The notes beneath the pieces are model-generated. The model was not told where the DNA came from, made no database searches, and saw only the letters and a program-made list of their open reading frames with translations. Below, one piece after another: positions 1 through 6,480 of a DNA stretch of 25,213 nt; positions within the stretch are counted from its first letter, which is position 1, and each line of letters begins with the position of its first letter. A program made the position numbers and the translations under genes. The stretch lies in assembly GCA_017383785.1 (NCBI GenBank), contig JAFNVD010000229.1, forward strand, positions 1 through 25,213. The letters run 5' to 3'. The DNA is from Peptococcaceae bacterium. GTDB taxonomy: Bacteria; Bacillota; Peptococcia; Peptococcales; Peptococcaceae.

Positions 1-3
1 CCG

Positions 4-23
4 CACTATCAGTACTGATAGTG
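4..23. repeat. Perfect 20-bp palindrome in the rRNA leader
   Basis: The two halves CACTATCAGT and ACTGATAGTG are exact reverse complements. As RNA read leftward it would form a 7-bp or longer hairpin. It lies downstream of the tandem promoters and the boxA-like element, so it is probably part of a pre-16S leader. The mature 16S sequence is outside the window, so its exact place in the precursor cannot be seen. Confidence 0.6.
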
Positions 24-67
24 TTTCCTCTATCATCTGGTTTGTTCGCTTATTTTCAACTGTTTAA

Positions 68-80
68 TTTTCAAAGAGCT
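68..80 (-). promoter_or_regulatory. boxA-like antitermination element of rRNA leader
   Basis: Read leftward, the sequence contains AGCTCTTTGAAAA, which resembles the boxA element (consensus near TGCTCTTTA) that recruits NusB/S10 to rRNA transcripts. The string CTTTGAAAA followed by TAAACA is also common in leaders and spacers of Firmicutes rRNA operons. Its position about 25 bases downstream of promoter P2 fits that role. The function is inferred from the motif and from the position. Confidence 0.55.
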
Positions 81-102
81 TTCGTCTTGCGACAGCTTGT
101 AT

Positions 103-131
103 ATACTATCACATCTTATTCTCTCTGTCAA
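103..131 (-). promoter_or_regulatory. Promoter P2 of leftward rRNA operon
   Basis: On the minus strand a perfect TTGACA (-35, 126-131) is followed by 17 bases and TAGTAT (-10, 103-108). A TG one base upstream of the -10 makes it an extended -10. Upstream of the -35 are A-rich tracts that could act as an UP element. No protein gene follows before the window edge, and the boxA-like element downstream points to an rRNA operon. Confidence 0.75.
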
Positions 132-217
132 CACCTTTTTTCAACTTTTTTAAAGTTTTTTCAGAAGTTTCATATTCTGCTTGGTGTTTCCAGACTGTGG
201 TTTGTGACAGCTTTGAT

Positions 218-247
218 ATATTATCATTTCCTCTACCCTTTTGTCAA
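218..247 (-). promoter_or_regulatory. Promoter P1 of leftward rRNA operon
   Basis: On the minus strand a perfect TTGACA (-35, 242-247) is separated by 18 bases from TAATAT (-10, 218-223), again with an extended -10 TG. The A-rich stretch just upstream and the shared context GAAAAAAGGTGTTGACA and AAGCTGTC show that P1 and P2 are two copies of one promoter module about 115 bases apart. Tandem strong promoters are typical of rRNA operons. Confidence 0.7.
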
Positions 248-350
248 CACCTTTTTTCATTATTTTTTCTTAATTCCCTTTATAGTTTTGATTTCCTCTT
301 AACGAAGCGCTTTAAAGACTTATCGGTTTTCTTTAAATCATAAAAATAAT
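248..350. other. AT-rich spacer without a gene
   Basis: Together with the elements at 1-247 and the terminator at 351-372, this completes the 386-base stretch with no protein gene. It holds A/T tracts that may form an UP element for P1. I see no credible coding sequence on either strand; an open plus-strand frame over 21-302 is hydrophobic low-complexity shadow with no ribosome binding site. Confidence 0.6.
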
Positions 351-372
351 TGAGCCTGCAAATGCAGGCTCA
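351..372 (-). terminator. Rho-independent terminator of the envelope cluster
   Basis: A perfect inverted repeat, TGAGCCTGCA and TGCAGGCTCA around two bases, lies 15 bases past the stop codon of the SH3 gene. On the minus strand it is followed by ATTATTTTTA, an acceptable U-rich tail. It separates the SH3 gene from the rRNA promoters. Confidence 0.85.
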
Positions 373-386
373 TCAAAATAATACTT

Positions 387-923
387 TTATTCATTTATAA
401 TTTCTACATAAGTAGAAGACACATACCCTTGCACACCATCAGTAGTAATAACTTGATACCATACACCATCTTGGTGAATAATTTCTAATAATTCATCTTT
501 ATACGCTTGTCCAATTACAGTTCCGTCTATACTGCCAACCGAACGAATATTCAAGCTCCCACTTTGAATTACCACACGTCCAACTTTTTTTTCGTTAAAC
601 TGAACATCCGATAGTTGAGTTTCAGGTTTCATTTCACGTTCTACATTTGTATCCGTTGCACTTGCCACAGATACATTATTATAAGTAATTCCAGTATATC
701 TACTGCCTGTCGCAATCTGTGATTCTTCCATTCCATCTGGGCGTTCTTCTTCCTGCTCACGAATAAATTGCTCAACCTCCCAGTTATCCTGTGTCTGAGC
801 AATACTTGCAAGCAGCGTCTGTGATTCCATGCCTTTTTGATGATTTGCATATGCAAGAGCTCCACCACCAATGCAGCCGATTGCAAATGTTAATAAACAT
901 ATAGATATTATTTTTTTATCCAT
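387..923 (-). CDS. Membrane-anchored bacterial SH3 domain protein
   Basis: This 178-residue protein has a short basic N-terminus and one hydrophobic segment at about residues 5-25, a signal anchor or uncleaved signal peptide, so most of it should lie outside the cytoplasmic membrane. Residues 26-115 are a polar, Glu/Gln-rich linker. Residues 117-178 match the bacterial SH3 (SH3b) pattern: SLNIRS, a central GVWYQV and a terminal GYVSSTYVEI. SH3b domains commonly bind cell-wall peptides or glycan, so wall association is likely. There is no catalytic domain. It starts 10 bases after the TagO/WecA-type gene, with AAGGGG upstream of the ATG, so it is probably cotranscribed and is the last gene before a terminator. 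The exact role is unknown. Confidence 0.8.
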   Translation of the reverse strand: MDKKIISICLLTFAIGCIGGGALAYANHQKGMESQTLLASIAQTQDNWEVEQFIREQEEERPDGMEESQIATGSRYTGITYNNVSVASATDTNVEREMKPETQLSDVQFNEKKVGRVVIQSGSLNIRSVGSIDGTVIGQAYKDELLEIIHQDGVWYQVITTDGVQGYVSSTYVEIINE

Positions 924-933
924 CTTCTACCCC

Positions 934-1971
934 TTATTCATCATCTTTTTTCGCACTATCGTGTTTTCCTATCACTCCAAGTTTCATCGCACCATATATA
1001 ATGATAACAGAAATCACTACTAATAGACACATTCCTTGTGCAGGATTTAAATATGTCATAATTAAACCACATAAAGCAAGTACAGCACTCACTGCATATA
1101 TAATCAATACTGTATTGCGATGACTAAATCCATAATTCAGCAAACAATGATGCAAATGATTTTTGTCTGGCTTAAAAATTGGCTTATTATTCATCTTTCT
1201 GCGAATAATTGCAAACAAAGTATCCAAAATAGGAATTGCTAATACCAAAATTGGTGTCACAAGAGATAACACTGTAAAACTTTTGGTGAATCCCATTATC
1301 GCAAGCACAGATAAATTATACCCCAAAAACATGGAGCCTGTATCGCCCATAAATATTTTCGCAGGATGAAAATTATATTTCAAAAACCCTAATGACGCCC
1401 CTATTAATATTAACGCCATAGAAGCCATTTCTGTTTGACCGGTTGCATAACCCGAGATTGCCATTGTGGCAGCAGCAATGATAGAAGTTCCTGCAGCTAA
1501 GCCATCCAAACCATCGATTAAATTAACAGCATTTGTGATCGCTACAATCCATAGCACTGTAAACGGCACACTAAATATATACAGCGGGAATACACCCCCC
1601 AATATAAAGTTGGTCATAAACTCCACGCGTACACCAGCAGCAACAACAATACATGCTGCGAAAATCTGACCTAGTAATTTTATTTTTGCAGGCATATCCG
1701 TTTTATCATCTATAATACCTACTAGCACCAACACTGTACCACCTGTTAGCAAGCCTATATGCTGCATTGTCATCTCATGACTCAAAAACAATACAGCGAA
1801 AAAACTAAGATAAATCGCTAAACCACCCATGCGCGGCATGATTTTTGTATGCACTTTTCGTTCATTCGGCTTATCCACAGCTCCGATTTTGATTGCAAGT
1901 TTTGCTACAAATGGCACTAGTATCAAACTAATAAGCAAGGCCAACAATGCCATCATGATATCGTTTAACAT
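934..1971 (-). CDS. Polyprenyl-phosphate sugar-1-phosphate transferase, WecA/TagO type
   Basis: This 345-residue polytopic membrane protein belongs to glycosyltransferase family 4. Such enzymes move HexNAc-1-phosphate from a UDP-sugar to undecaprenyl phosphate and so start synthesis of wall polysaccharide, teichoic acid or O-antigen. Visible hallmarks are RKVHTKIMPRMGG (38-50), GIIDDK with D88/D89, NAVNLIDGLDGLAAG (147-161), FMGDTGS with D210, and the HLHH motif (272-275) of the WecA/TagO branch rather than MraY. About ten membrane segments are evident. A GGAGG site precedes the ATG. It lies downstream of csaB after a 176-base gap with candidate promoters and directly upstream of the SH3 gene. 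MraY is unlikely, since this is not a murein cluster. The sugar specificity cannot be read from sequence. Confidence 0.88.
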   Translation of the reverse strand: MLNDIMMALLALLISLILVPFVAKLAIKIGAVDKPNERKVHTKIMPRMGGLAIYLSFFAVLFLSHEMTMQHIGLLTGGTVLVLVGIIDDKTDMPAKIKLLGQIFAACIVVAAGVRVEFMTNFILGGVFPLYIFSVPFTVLWIVAITNAVNLIDGLDGLAAGTSIIAAATMAISGYATGQTEMASMALILIGASLGFLKYNFHPAKIFMGDTGSMFLGYNLSVLAIMGFTKSFTVLSLVTPILVLAIPILDTLFAIIRRKMNNKPIFKPDKNHLHHCLLNYGFSHRNTVLIIYAVSAVLALCGLIMTYLNPAQGMCLLVVISVIIIYGAMKLGVIGKHDSAKKDDE

Positions 1972-1996
1972 ATATACGTTCCTCCAACTTGATGTT

Positions 1997-2065
1997 TTTG
2001 CAACATTACAAATTTCAAGAGTATTTTATTATAAAAATAATCCGCCACTACTTTACAACATTACA
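1997..2065. repeat. Direct repeat pair upstream of the WecA/TagO-type gene
   Basis: The 14-base sequence TTTGCAACATTACA (1997-2010) recurs as TTTACAACATTACA (2052-2065) with one mismatch, 55 bases apart. The upstream copy overlaps a candidate -10 element. It could be a pair of regulator binding sites or a chance repeat in AT-rich DNA. Confidence 0.4.
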
Positions 2066-2078
2066 CCTTATTTTGCAA
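2028..2078 (-). promoter_or_regulatory. Candidate promoter(s) for the WecA/TagO-type gene and SH3 gene
   Basis: Two alternatives are seen on the minus strand. One has TTGCAA (2073-2078), 17 bases, then TAAAGT (2050-2055). The other has a perfect TATAAT (2028-2033) with a weak TTGTAA (2053-2058) at a long 19-base spacing. The 176-base gap before the gene makes a separate start of transcription plausible. Neither is a strong match. Confidence 0.4.
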
Positions 2079-2108
2079 CTATTAAATCTGTTTTGTTGCT
2101 AAATCACC

Positions 2109-2159
2109 AAACTTTTTATAGTCACATATGTGTAGACGTATAAACCTTTAAAAAAGTTT
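2109..2159 (-). other. Hairpin overlapping the 3' end of csaB
   Basis: AAACTTTTT (2109-2117) and AAAAAGTTT (2151-2159) are inverted repeats. The right arm encodes the last three codons of csaB. Inside is a second imperfect stem, TATAGTCACA (2117-2126) against TGTAGACGTATA (2131-2142), around TATG. There is no U-tract after it on the minus strand, so it may be a 3'-stabilising or pausing structure rather than a terminator. Confidence 0.35.
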
Positions 2160-3242
2160 CAAAAGCAACTCAGCGGGCTCTTTTGCCTGACGAACCATAA
2201 TTTCTACTAAATTATCCATCATAGCAAGCTCCTTATCGGAACGATTTGCCAAGCGTTGCATTGCTGTGATCAACTGCTGTGCCGTAACCGTATCTACCCC
2301 ATAGCATTCTCTTTGGCGCAATAATTGCATGAAGCTACTCACCTTCGGGTCATAAGATAGCGCAATCATTGGTTTAGACAATACTGCTCCCATAATCAAG
2401 CTATGCAAACGCATACCCAAAATCAAATCCGCATTTTTGAGTAACGCCATGGTATCCCGAGGTGTGTAATTGCCCTCTAATACAATTACACTATTTGCAT
2501 CCTTCATCTGTGCCGCAATCTTTTGTCCGACCTCTACGTCATCAGGATAATGAAACGGTAGCAACACTACTTGCCAACCTTCCTGTACCGCATAATCGCA
2601 ATAAGCTGCCACCTCTCCAAACAACTGTTCATTTTGTTGCCAACTACGCACTGCTACCACCAAAATTGGTTTCGTATTATCACAAGCCATCCCACCCTGC
2701 ACCAACAGCATTCTACCAGCCTCTTGGTCGATATCTTCTGCAGGAATACCCATAACAGGATCAGCACATACCATAATTTCTCGATATACGCCCATCTGCA
2801 TCAATTCCATACGAGAATCCAAATCGCGTACAGTGATGGCGTCCACTTTATTTAAAATTTTGCGTACCAGTGTACGGTTACGGCCATAGTTGACTGGCCC
2901 AATACCTTGTGCATAAATCATAACTTTCTTTTTCATCATCTGCGCCAGTTTGATAATCCCTAGATAATAGATAATCCCATTTTTACTGGTCACATCCTGC
3001 AGTAGACTTCCACCACCGCTAATAAGTACATCGCAGTTCTTTACAGCCTTAACCAGACCGCCTTTACTCCAACGATTTACCGCTTTGACATCCAATGCCT
3101 GAGCAGTTTTTTCAGGTTGATTGGACAGCACGGTGATATCAATATCTGGTTTTACTTGACGCAAAGCACGTACAATCGCATACAGCACTGCTTCATCACC
3201 AGCATTATCAAACCCATAATAACCAGAAAGCAACACTTTCAT
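2148..3242 (-). CDS. csaB: Polysaccharide pyruvyl transferase CsaB
   Basis: This 364-residue protein fits the CsaB family, which transfers pyruvate from phosphoenolpyruvate to a ketal on cell-wall polysaccharide. In many Gram-positive bacteria that modification anchors SLH-domain surface proteins. Visible features are the N-terminal GYYGFDNAGDEAVL (7-20), GGGSLLQD (76-83), AQGIGP (111-116), and the C-terminal GMRLHSLIMG with H280, followed by DPKVSSF. The layout of two Rossmann-like halves resembles GT-B glycosyltransferases. There is no signal peptide, so it acts in the cytoplasm. AAGGGA precedes the ATG. It follows the DUF5693 gene by about 60 bases; the DUF5693-csaB pairing recurs in Clostridia and Negativicutes as far as I recall. 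Confidence 0.9.
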   Translation of the reverse strand: MKVLLSGYYGFDNAGDEAVLYAIVRALRQVKPDIDITVLSNQPEKTAQALDVKAVNRWSKGGLVKAVKNCDVLISGGGSLLQDVTSKNGIIYYLGIIKLAQMMKKKVMIYAQGIGPVNYGRNRTLVRKILNKVDAITVRDLDSRMELMQMGVYREIMVCADPVMGIPAEDIDQEAGRMLLVQGGMACDNTKPILVVAVRSWQQNEQLFGEVAAYCDYAVQEGWQVVLLPFHYPDDVEVGQKIAAQMKDANSVIVLEGNYTPRDTMALLKNADLILGMRLHSLIMGAVLSKPMIALSYDPKVSSFMQLLRQRECYGVDTVTAQQLITAMQRLANRSDKELAMMDNLVEIMVRQAKEPAELLLKLF

Positions 3243-3305
3243 ATTGCTATTCCCTTCTTTCTGTAACCTTAACTATATAATACTTCTTTCCTATTTTTAT
3301 TTGAT

Positions 3306-5261
3306 TTACAGCCCGCGCTGTTCCAACCGACGATAAATAGCAAATAACATTCTCACACCAATGATCAACAACAGCCCTACTGCAATACCTAACACCAAGC
3401 CATTGAAACTACGTTGCATCGACATAATCAGCGCAGTGTGAATATGAGCATAAGTATTTACCAAAGATACCTGGCCAATAATTGCCGGGATGGTTAGAAG
3501 CCAATTTTTACGACTTGCGCCAAGCCAAAACAACAACAAAGTAAATGGATACCCAATCAAAAATTCTTTACTACGTGGACGCACCCCCATAACATCATTG
3601 AGGAAAGTTCGCATCATAGACTCTGCTGCACTCAGCTCCGCACCGGAATTACCAGTACGACTTAAATAAATAACACCAGCCACAGCCACCAATACACCAA
3701 GCATAGTCCATTTATAATCCAGGGCCTTTTCTAACAATTGTTTTACAAATGTTAAAGGTTTTTCTTCGTTCCAGATATACAAAATAAATGGAACCGCCAC
3801 AATCGGTACTACATGAGCCAGTTTTACACCGATGAACTGATCCAGTTTCAGCATAAATAAGATATCAGCCAAAAGCCCTACCATCAATACCGCACCAATA
3901 TAGCTGATAGCACATAATTTCAACAATGCTACTACCGATTTTCCAATAGAACGAGCCTCTGGCTTCATGATCAATAAACAAGACAACGTAGGGAAAGTGA
4001 TAACACTCAATAATGCCATCATTTTCTTTGCCATCGTTGGATTCACTAACAACAGTGCCAACCAAATAGCAATCCCACCTATCAACGCCAAAAGACTAAG
4101 CTTTGGCAACCGCATTTCTAATAAAATCAACATTACCCCTGCGATTACCGCTGTACCCACCATCGCCATTAAAATAGTACTAGCAGGAATGCTGGCTGGT
4201 TTTTCATACGGTTGATCTAAAGTAAAACCAGACTCTATAAGTCCTGTCTGAATAGATGCTACATAGTTCAAATTACCCTGCAAATTGGCTCCTGGTGTAG
4301 TAATATCAAAAAACCGCACCAACAAACTGCGCATATTGCGCTCCCGTGCAGCCAACATCCAACGATCCAGTGCAGAATCCGGTGTCAAGTTACCCATTTC
4401 ACCATTAGAAATCGTGTGCAAACGAATCACATCTTTGTTCAACAACACCCCTAACTGATTGAGTCCTTTCTGATCAGAAAACTCGATGGTCGCTACAGGT
4501 ACTACCGTATTGCCCTTGTCATCTTTCAACAAATCAGCCACAGTGCGATTTTTTTGTGGATAACCAGGAATTTCTTTATCATTAAACAACAAATATACTA
4601 AGTTAGGCATTGCTTTAATTTCATCAAAAGCCATGCGCAGAGAAGTATCTGTAGGGTTGTCCCAACTGCGCAACTGTGGCACAGTATCCATCCCCAAAGC
4701 ACTCATACGAGCAATGCTAGCCATATCAAAACCTGCGCCAATCTCTTTAATTTTGTTCAGCGCGGTCACAACCTCACTATCACCATTTGGTACCATGATT
4801 GGAATGGTAATCACATCTACTTGCCCAGGATAATAATCAGCTCCCGGCACTTTTTCTAATACATGGTCTTTTACCTGTACTGCAATATTTTTATCTAATA
4901 GCGCTACATAAGCATTGGCCGCACTCACTGGAACCTCTTTCGAAACTTTCTCAACATATGAGGCGTGCTCGATGTTATTGCCTACCTCAATAGCTACCTG
5001 ACCATTGGCATTTAAGCTACCTAAACTCCATTCCTTATATAATACCGCAGATACGCCACGTTCCTGCAAGGCTTTGGCAAATTCCTCTTCCGTCAGATCA
5101 TTGGCATTGGCCATAGCCACAATATCACTATAGTTTACCACCATCTGCACATTCTTATAATTTGCTTCTGATTGCATGCGTTGTCCCCACAAAAACAAGC
5201 TACACAAAACGCCTGCAACTACAATAAGCCATCCTATTTGTTTTAATCGTTTTAACTCCAT
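3306..5261 (-). CDS. DUF5693 family membrane protein, function unknown
   Basis: This 651-residue protein has an N-terminal membrane anchor (about 9-26), a large domain at about 28-365 that should lie outside the membrane, then eight or nine hydrophobic segments from about 365 to 645. The outer domain alternates short strands and helices (for example GVSAVLYKE, GMDTVPQLRSW, LVYLLFNDKEIPGYP), a rhythm that suggests a TIM-barrel-like fold; that is my inference. The membrane half carries VRPRSKEFLIGYP, a motif I recall as typical of the family. It heads the envelope cluster, with AAGGGG before the ATG and csaB next. A role in assembly or export of the CsaB-modified polysaccharide is plausible from context only. 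Confidence 0.8.
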   Translation of the reverse strand: MELKRLKQIGWLIVVAGVLCSLFLWGQRMQSEANYKNVQMVVNYSDIVAMANANDLTEEEFAKALQERGVSAVLYKEWSLGSLNANGQVAIEVGNNIEHASYVEKVSKEVPVSAANAYVALLDKNIAVQVKDHVLEKVPGADYYPGQVDVITIPIMVPNGDSEVVTALNKIKEIGAGFDMASIARMSALGMDTVPQLRSWDNPTDTSLRMAFDEIKAMPNLVYLLFNDKEIPGYPQKNRTVADLLKDDKGNTVVPVATIEFSDQKGLNQLGVLLNKDVIRLHTISNGEMGNLTPDSALDRWMLAARERNMRSLLVRFFDITTPGANLQGNLNYVASIQTGLIESGFTLDQPYEKPASIPASTILMAMVGTAVIAGVMLILLEMRLPKLSLLALIGGIAIWLALLLVNPTMAKKMMALLSVITFPTLSCLLIMKPEARSIGKSVVALLKLCAISYIGAVLMVGLLADILFMLKLDQFIGVKLAHVVPIVAVPFILYIWNEEKPLTFVKQLLEKALDYKWTMLGVLVAVAGVIYLSRTGNSGAELSAAESMMRTFLNDVMGVRPRSKEFLIGYPFTLLLFWLGASRKNWLLTIPAIIGQVSLVNTYAHIHTALIMSMQRSFNGLVLGIAVGLLLIIGVRMLFAIYRRLEQRGL

Positions 5262-5306
5262 TTATTCCAACCCCTTATTTGGTTATATTTTTCCACAGAT
5301 ATAATT

Positions 5307-5341
5307 ATTATAACACACAAAAAAAATCACTACAACCAATG
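5307..5341 (-). promoter_or_regulatory. Candidate promoter of the DUF5693-csaB cluster
   Basis: A perfect TATAAT (5307-5312) with an extended -10 TG (TGTTATAAT) lies about 45 bases upstream of the DUF5693 ATG on the minus strand. At 17-base spacing the -35 is a weak TTGTAG (5330-5335), which falls inside the stem of the upstream terminator. A strong extended -10 can offset a weak -35. Confidence 0.55.
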
Positions 5342-5362
5342 AGCATAAAGTTGTAATGATTT
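5324..5362 (-). terminator. Second terminator after rpsI
   Basis: AAATCACTACAAC (5324-5336) pairs with GTTGTAATGATTT (5350-5362): 13 pairs including one G-U, with a 13-base loop. On the minus strand an uninterrupted run of eight T follows or overlaps the stem foot. It backs up the hairpin at 5381-5407. Confidence 0.8.
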
Positions 5363-5380
5363 TGCTGCAGTATATGTAAA

Positions 5381-5407
5381 AAACCACGGATATGAAATCC
5401 GTGGTTT
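5381..5407 (-). terminator. First terminator after rpsI
   Basis: AAACCACGGAT (5381-5391) and ATCCGTGGTTT (5397-5407) form a perfect 11-bp stem with a 5-base loop, 31 bases past the rpsI stop codon. On the minus strand the stem runs into TTTTTTACAT. It is a classic intrinsic terminator of the rplM-rpsI unit. Confidence 0.92.
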
Positions 5408-5438
5408 TGTTGTAGTGTGTAATGTGTATAACAGCAGA

Positions 5439-5837
5439 TTAACGTTTGGAGAACTGAGGAGCTCTTCTTGCGCCTTTTAAGCCGTATTTCTTTCTTTCTT
5501 TCATGCGTGGATCTCTTGTTAAGAAACCAGCTTTTTTCAGAACTGGACGATATTCGATATCAGCTTTTAATAAAGCTCTTGCAATACCCAGACGAACTGC
5601 ACCAGCCTGACCTGTTGTACCGCCACCGTGAGCGTTTACTAATACATCAAATCTGCCTTCTGTTTCAGTTAAAACCAGTGGCTGTCTGATGATCATTTCC
5701 AGAGTTTTTTTCTTGAAATAGTCTTTGGATTCTTTGCCGTTAACGATAATCTGACCGTTACCTGGTACCAGTCTTACTCTGGCAACAGAGGATTTACGAC
5801 GGCCTGTACCGTAGAACTGTACTTTTTCATTTGCCAT
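5439..5837 (-). CDS. rpsI: 30S ribosomal protein S9
   Basis: S9 sits in the 30S head, and its C-terminal tail reaches the P-site tRNA. The 132-residue product has the usual length and shows YGTGRRKSSVARVRL (9-23), the central VNAHGGGTTGQAGA, and the conserved basic end RRAPQFSKR. The ATG follows GGAGG. It lies 14 bases downstream of rplM, the nearly universal partner, and is followed by two terminators. Confidence 0.98.
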   Translation of the reverse strand: MANEKVQFYGTGRRKSSVARVRLVPGNGQIIVNGKESKDYFKKKTLEMIIRQPLVLTETEGRFDVLVNAHGGGTTGQAGAVRLGIARALLKADIEYRPVLKKAGFLTRDPRMKERKKYGLKGARRAPQFSKR

Positions 5838-5851
5838 TGTTCATTTCCTCC

Positions 5852-6289
5852 TTAACCGATGATTTCCAGTACTTCTGGTTTCTGAGCCTGATGTTTGTGG
5901 TCAGCACCAGCATATACGAATAATTTTTTATACATCTGTCTGCCCAGACGGTTATGTGGTAACATACCTTTGATAGCTGTTTCCATAGCCAGAACTGGTT
6001 TCTGCGCCATCAAATCTTTGTATGTTGTGGAACGCAGACCGCCTGGATAACGGCTGTGACGACGGAATAATTTCTGTTCTAATTTTTTACCTGTTAAAAC
6101 TGCATCTTTTGCATTGATAACGATTACATAGTCACCGCAATCAACGTTTGGTGTAAATGTTGGTTTATTTTTACCTCTTAATACTGCAGCAACCTGAGAA
6201 GCTACACGACCCAGTGGTTTGCCAGCTGCATCAACTACATACCATTTTTTTTCAACCTCATTTGGTTTTGCCATATAGGTGGTACGCAT
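5852..6289 (-). CDS. rplM: 50S ribosomal protein L13
   Basis: L13 is an early-assembling 50S protein. The 145-residue product has the full family length, with KKWYVVDAAGKPLGRVAS near residue 14, FTPNVDCGDYVIVINA, and the C-terminal GMLPHNRLGRQMYKKLFVY. The chosen ATG follows AAGGAGGG with six bases between; the internal ATG five codons later has no site. It is first in the rplM-rpsI unit, with its own promoter (6397-6425) and a possible structured leader. In Firmicutes L13 often regulates its own mRNA through such a leader. Confidence 0.98.
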   Translation of the reverse strand: MRTTYMAKPNEVEKKWYVVDAAGKPLGRVASQVAAVLRGKNKPTFTPNVDCGDYVIVINAKDAVLTGKKLEQKLFRRHSRYPGGLRSTTYKDLMAQKPVLAMETAIKGMLPHNRLGRQMYKKLFVYAGADHKHQAQKPEVLEIIG

Positions 6290-6336
6290 TGTATTCCCTC
6301 CTTAGAAATATCAAACATATCAATTTATATGAGTTT

Positions 6337-6368
6337 CTATAGTAAAGATCCGGGGCTCTGGATCATAG
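6337..6368 (-). promoter_or_regulatory. Candidate L13-type leader hairpin
   Basis: In the transcript upstream of rplM, CTAT-GATCC (6368-6360) pairs with GGATC (6351-6347) and, after a six-base bulge, ATAG (6340-6337). The loop is AGAGCCCC. A bulged hairpin of this size between the promoter and rplM fits the known L13 leader of low-GC Gram-positives, but I could not compare it with the consensus. Confidence 0.45.
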
Positions 6369-6396
6369 ACTAACAATTCTCAAAACACACTTGTAT

Positions 6397-6425
6397 ATTT
6401 TACCGTGTGCTTTTCCATTTGTCAA
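6397..6425 (-). promoter_or_regulatory. Promoter of rplM-rpsI
   Basis: On the minus strand a perfect TTGACA (6420-6425) is followed by 17 bases and TAAAAT (6397-6402). It lies in the 191-base gap between truA and rplM, about 105 bases before the rplM ATG, leaving a leader of about 100 bases. No clear terminator follows truA, so some read-through from the ecf operon is possible. Confidence 0.85.
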
Positions 6426-6480
6426 TAGAAAAATGATTAACAAAATACATCTAACCTATTAGCAAATTACAATTCTCGCA

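Noticed and set aside
21..302. Plus-strand open frame of 93 residues at the left edge
   Set aside because: It is hydrophobic Phe/Leu-rich low complexity, has no ribosome binding site, and lies opposite the tandem rRNA promoters and A-tracts.
641..886. Minus-strand 81-residue frame inside the SH3 gene
   Set aside because: It is in another frame of the SH3 gene, has no ribosome binding site and no recognisable domain; the SH3 frame has a clear anchor and domain.
2124..2133. CACATATGTG palindrome as a regulator site
   Set aside because: It is part of a larger RNA hairpin at the csaB end, is short, and ten-base palindromes of this composition are expected by chance in AT-rich DNA.
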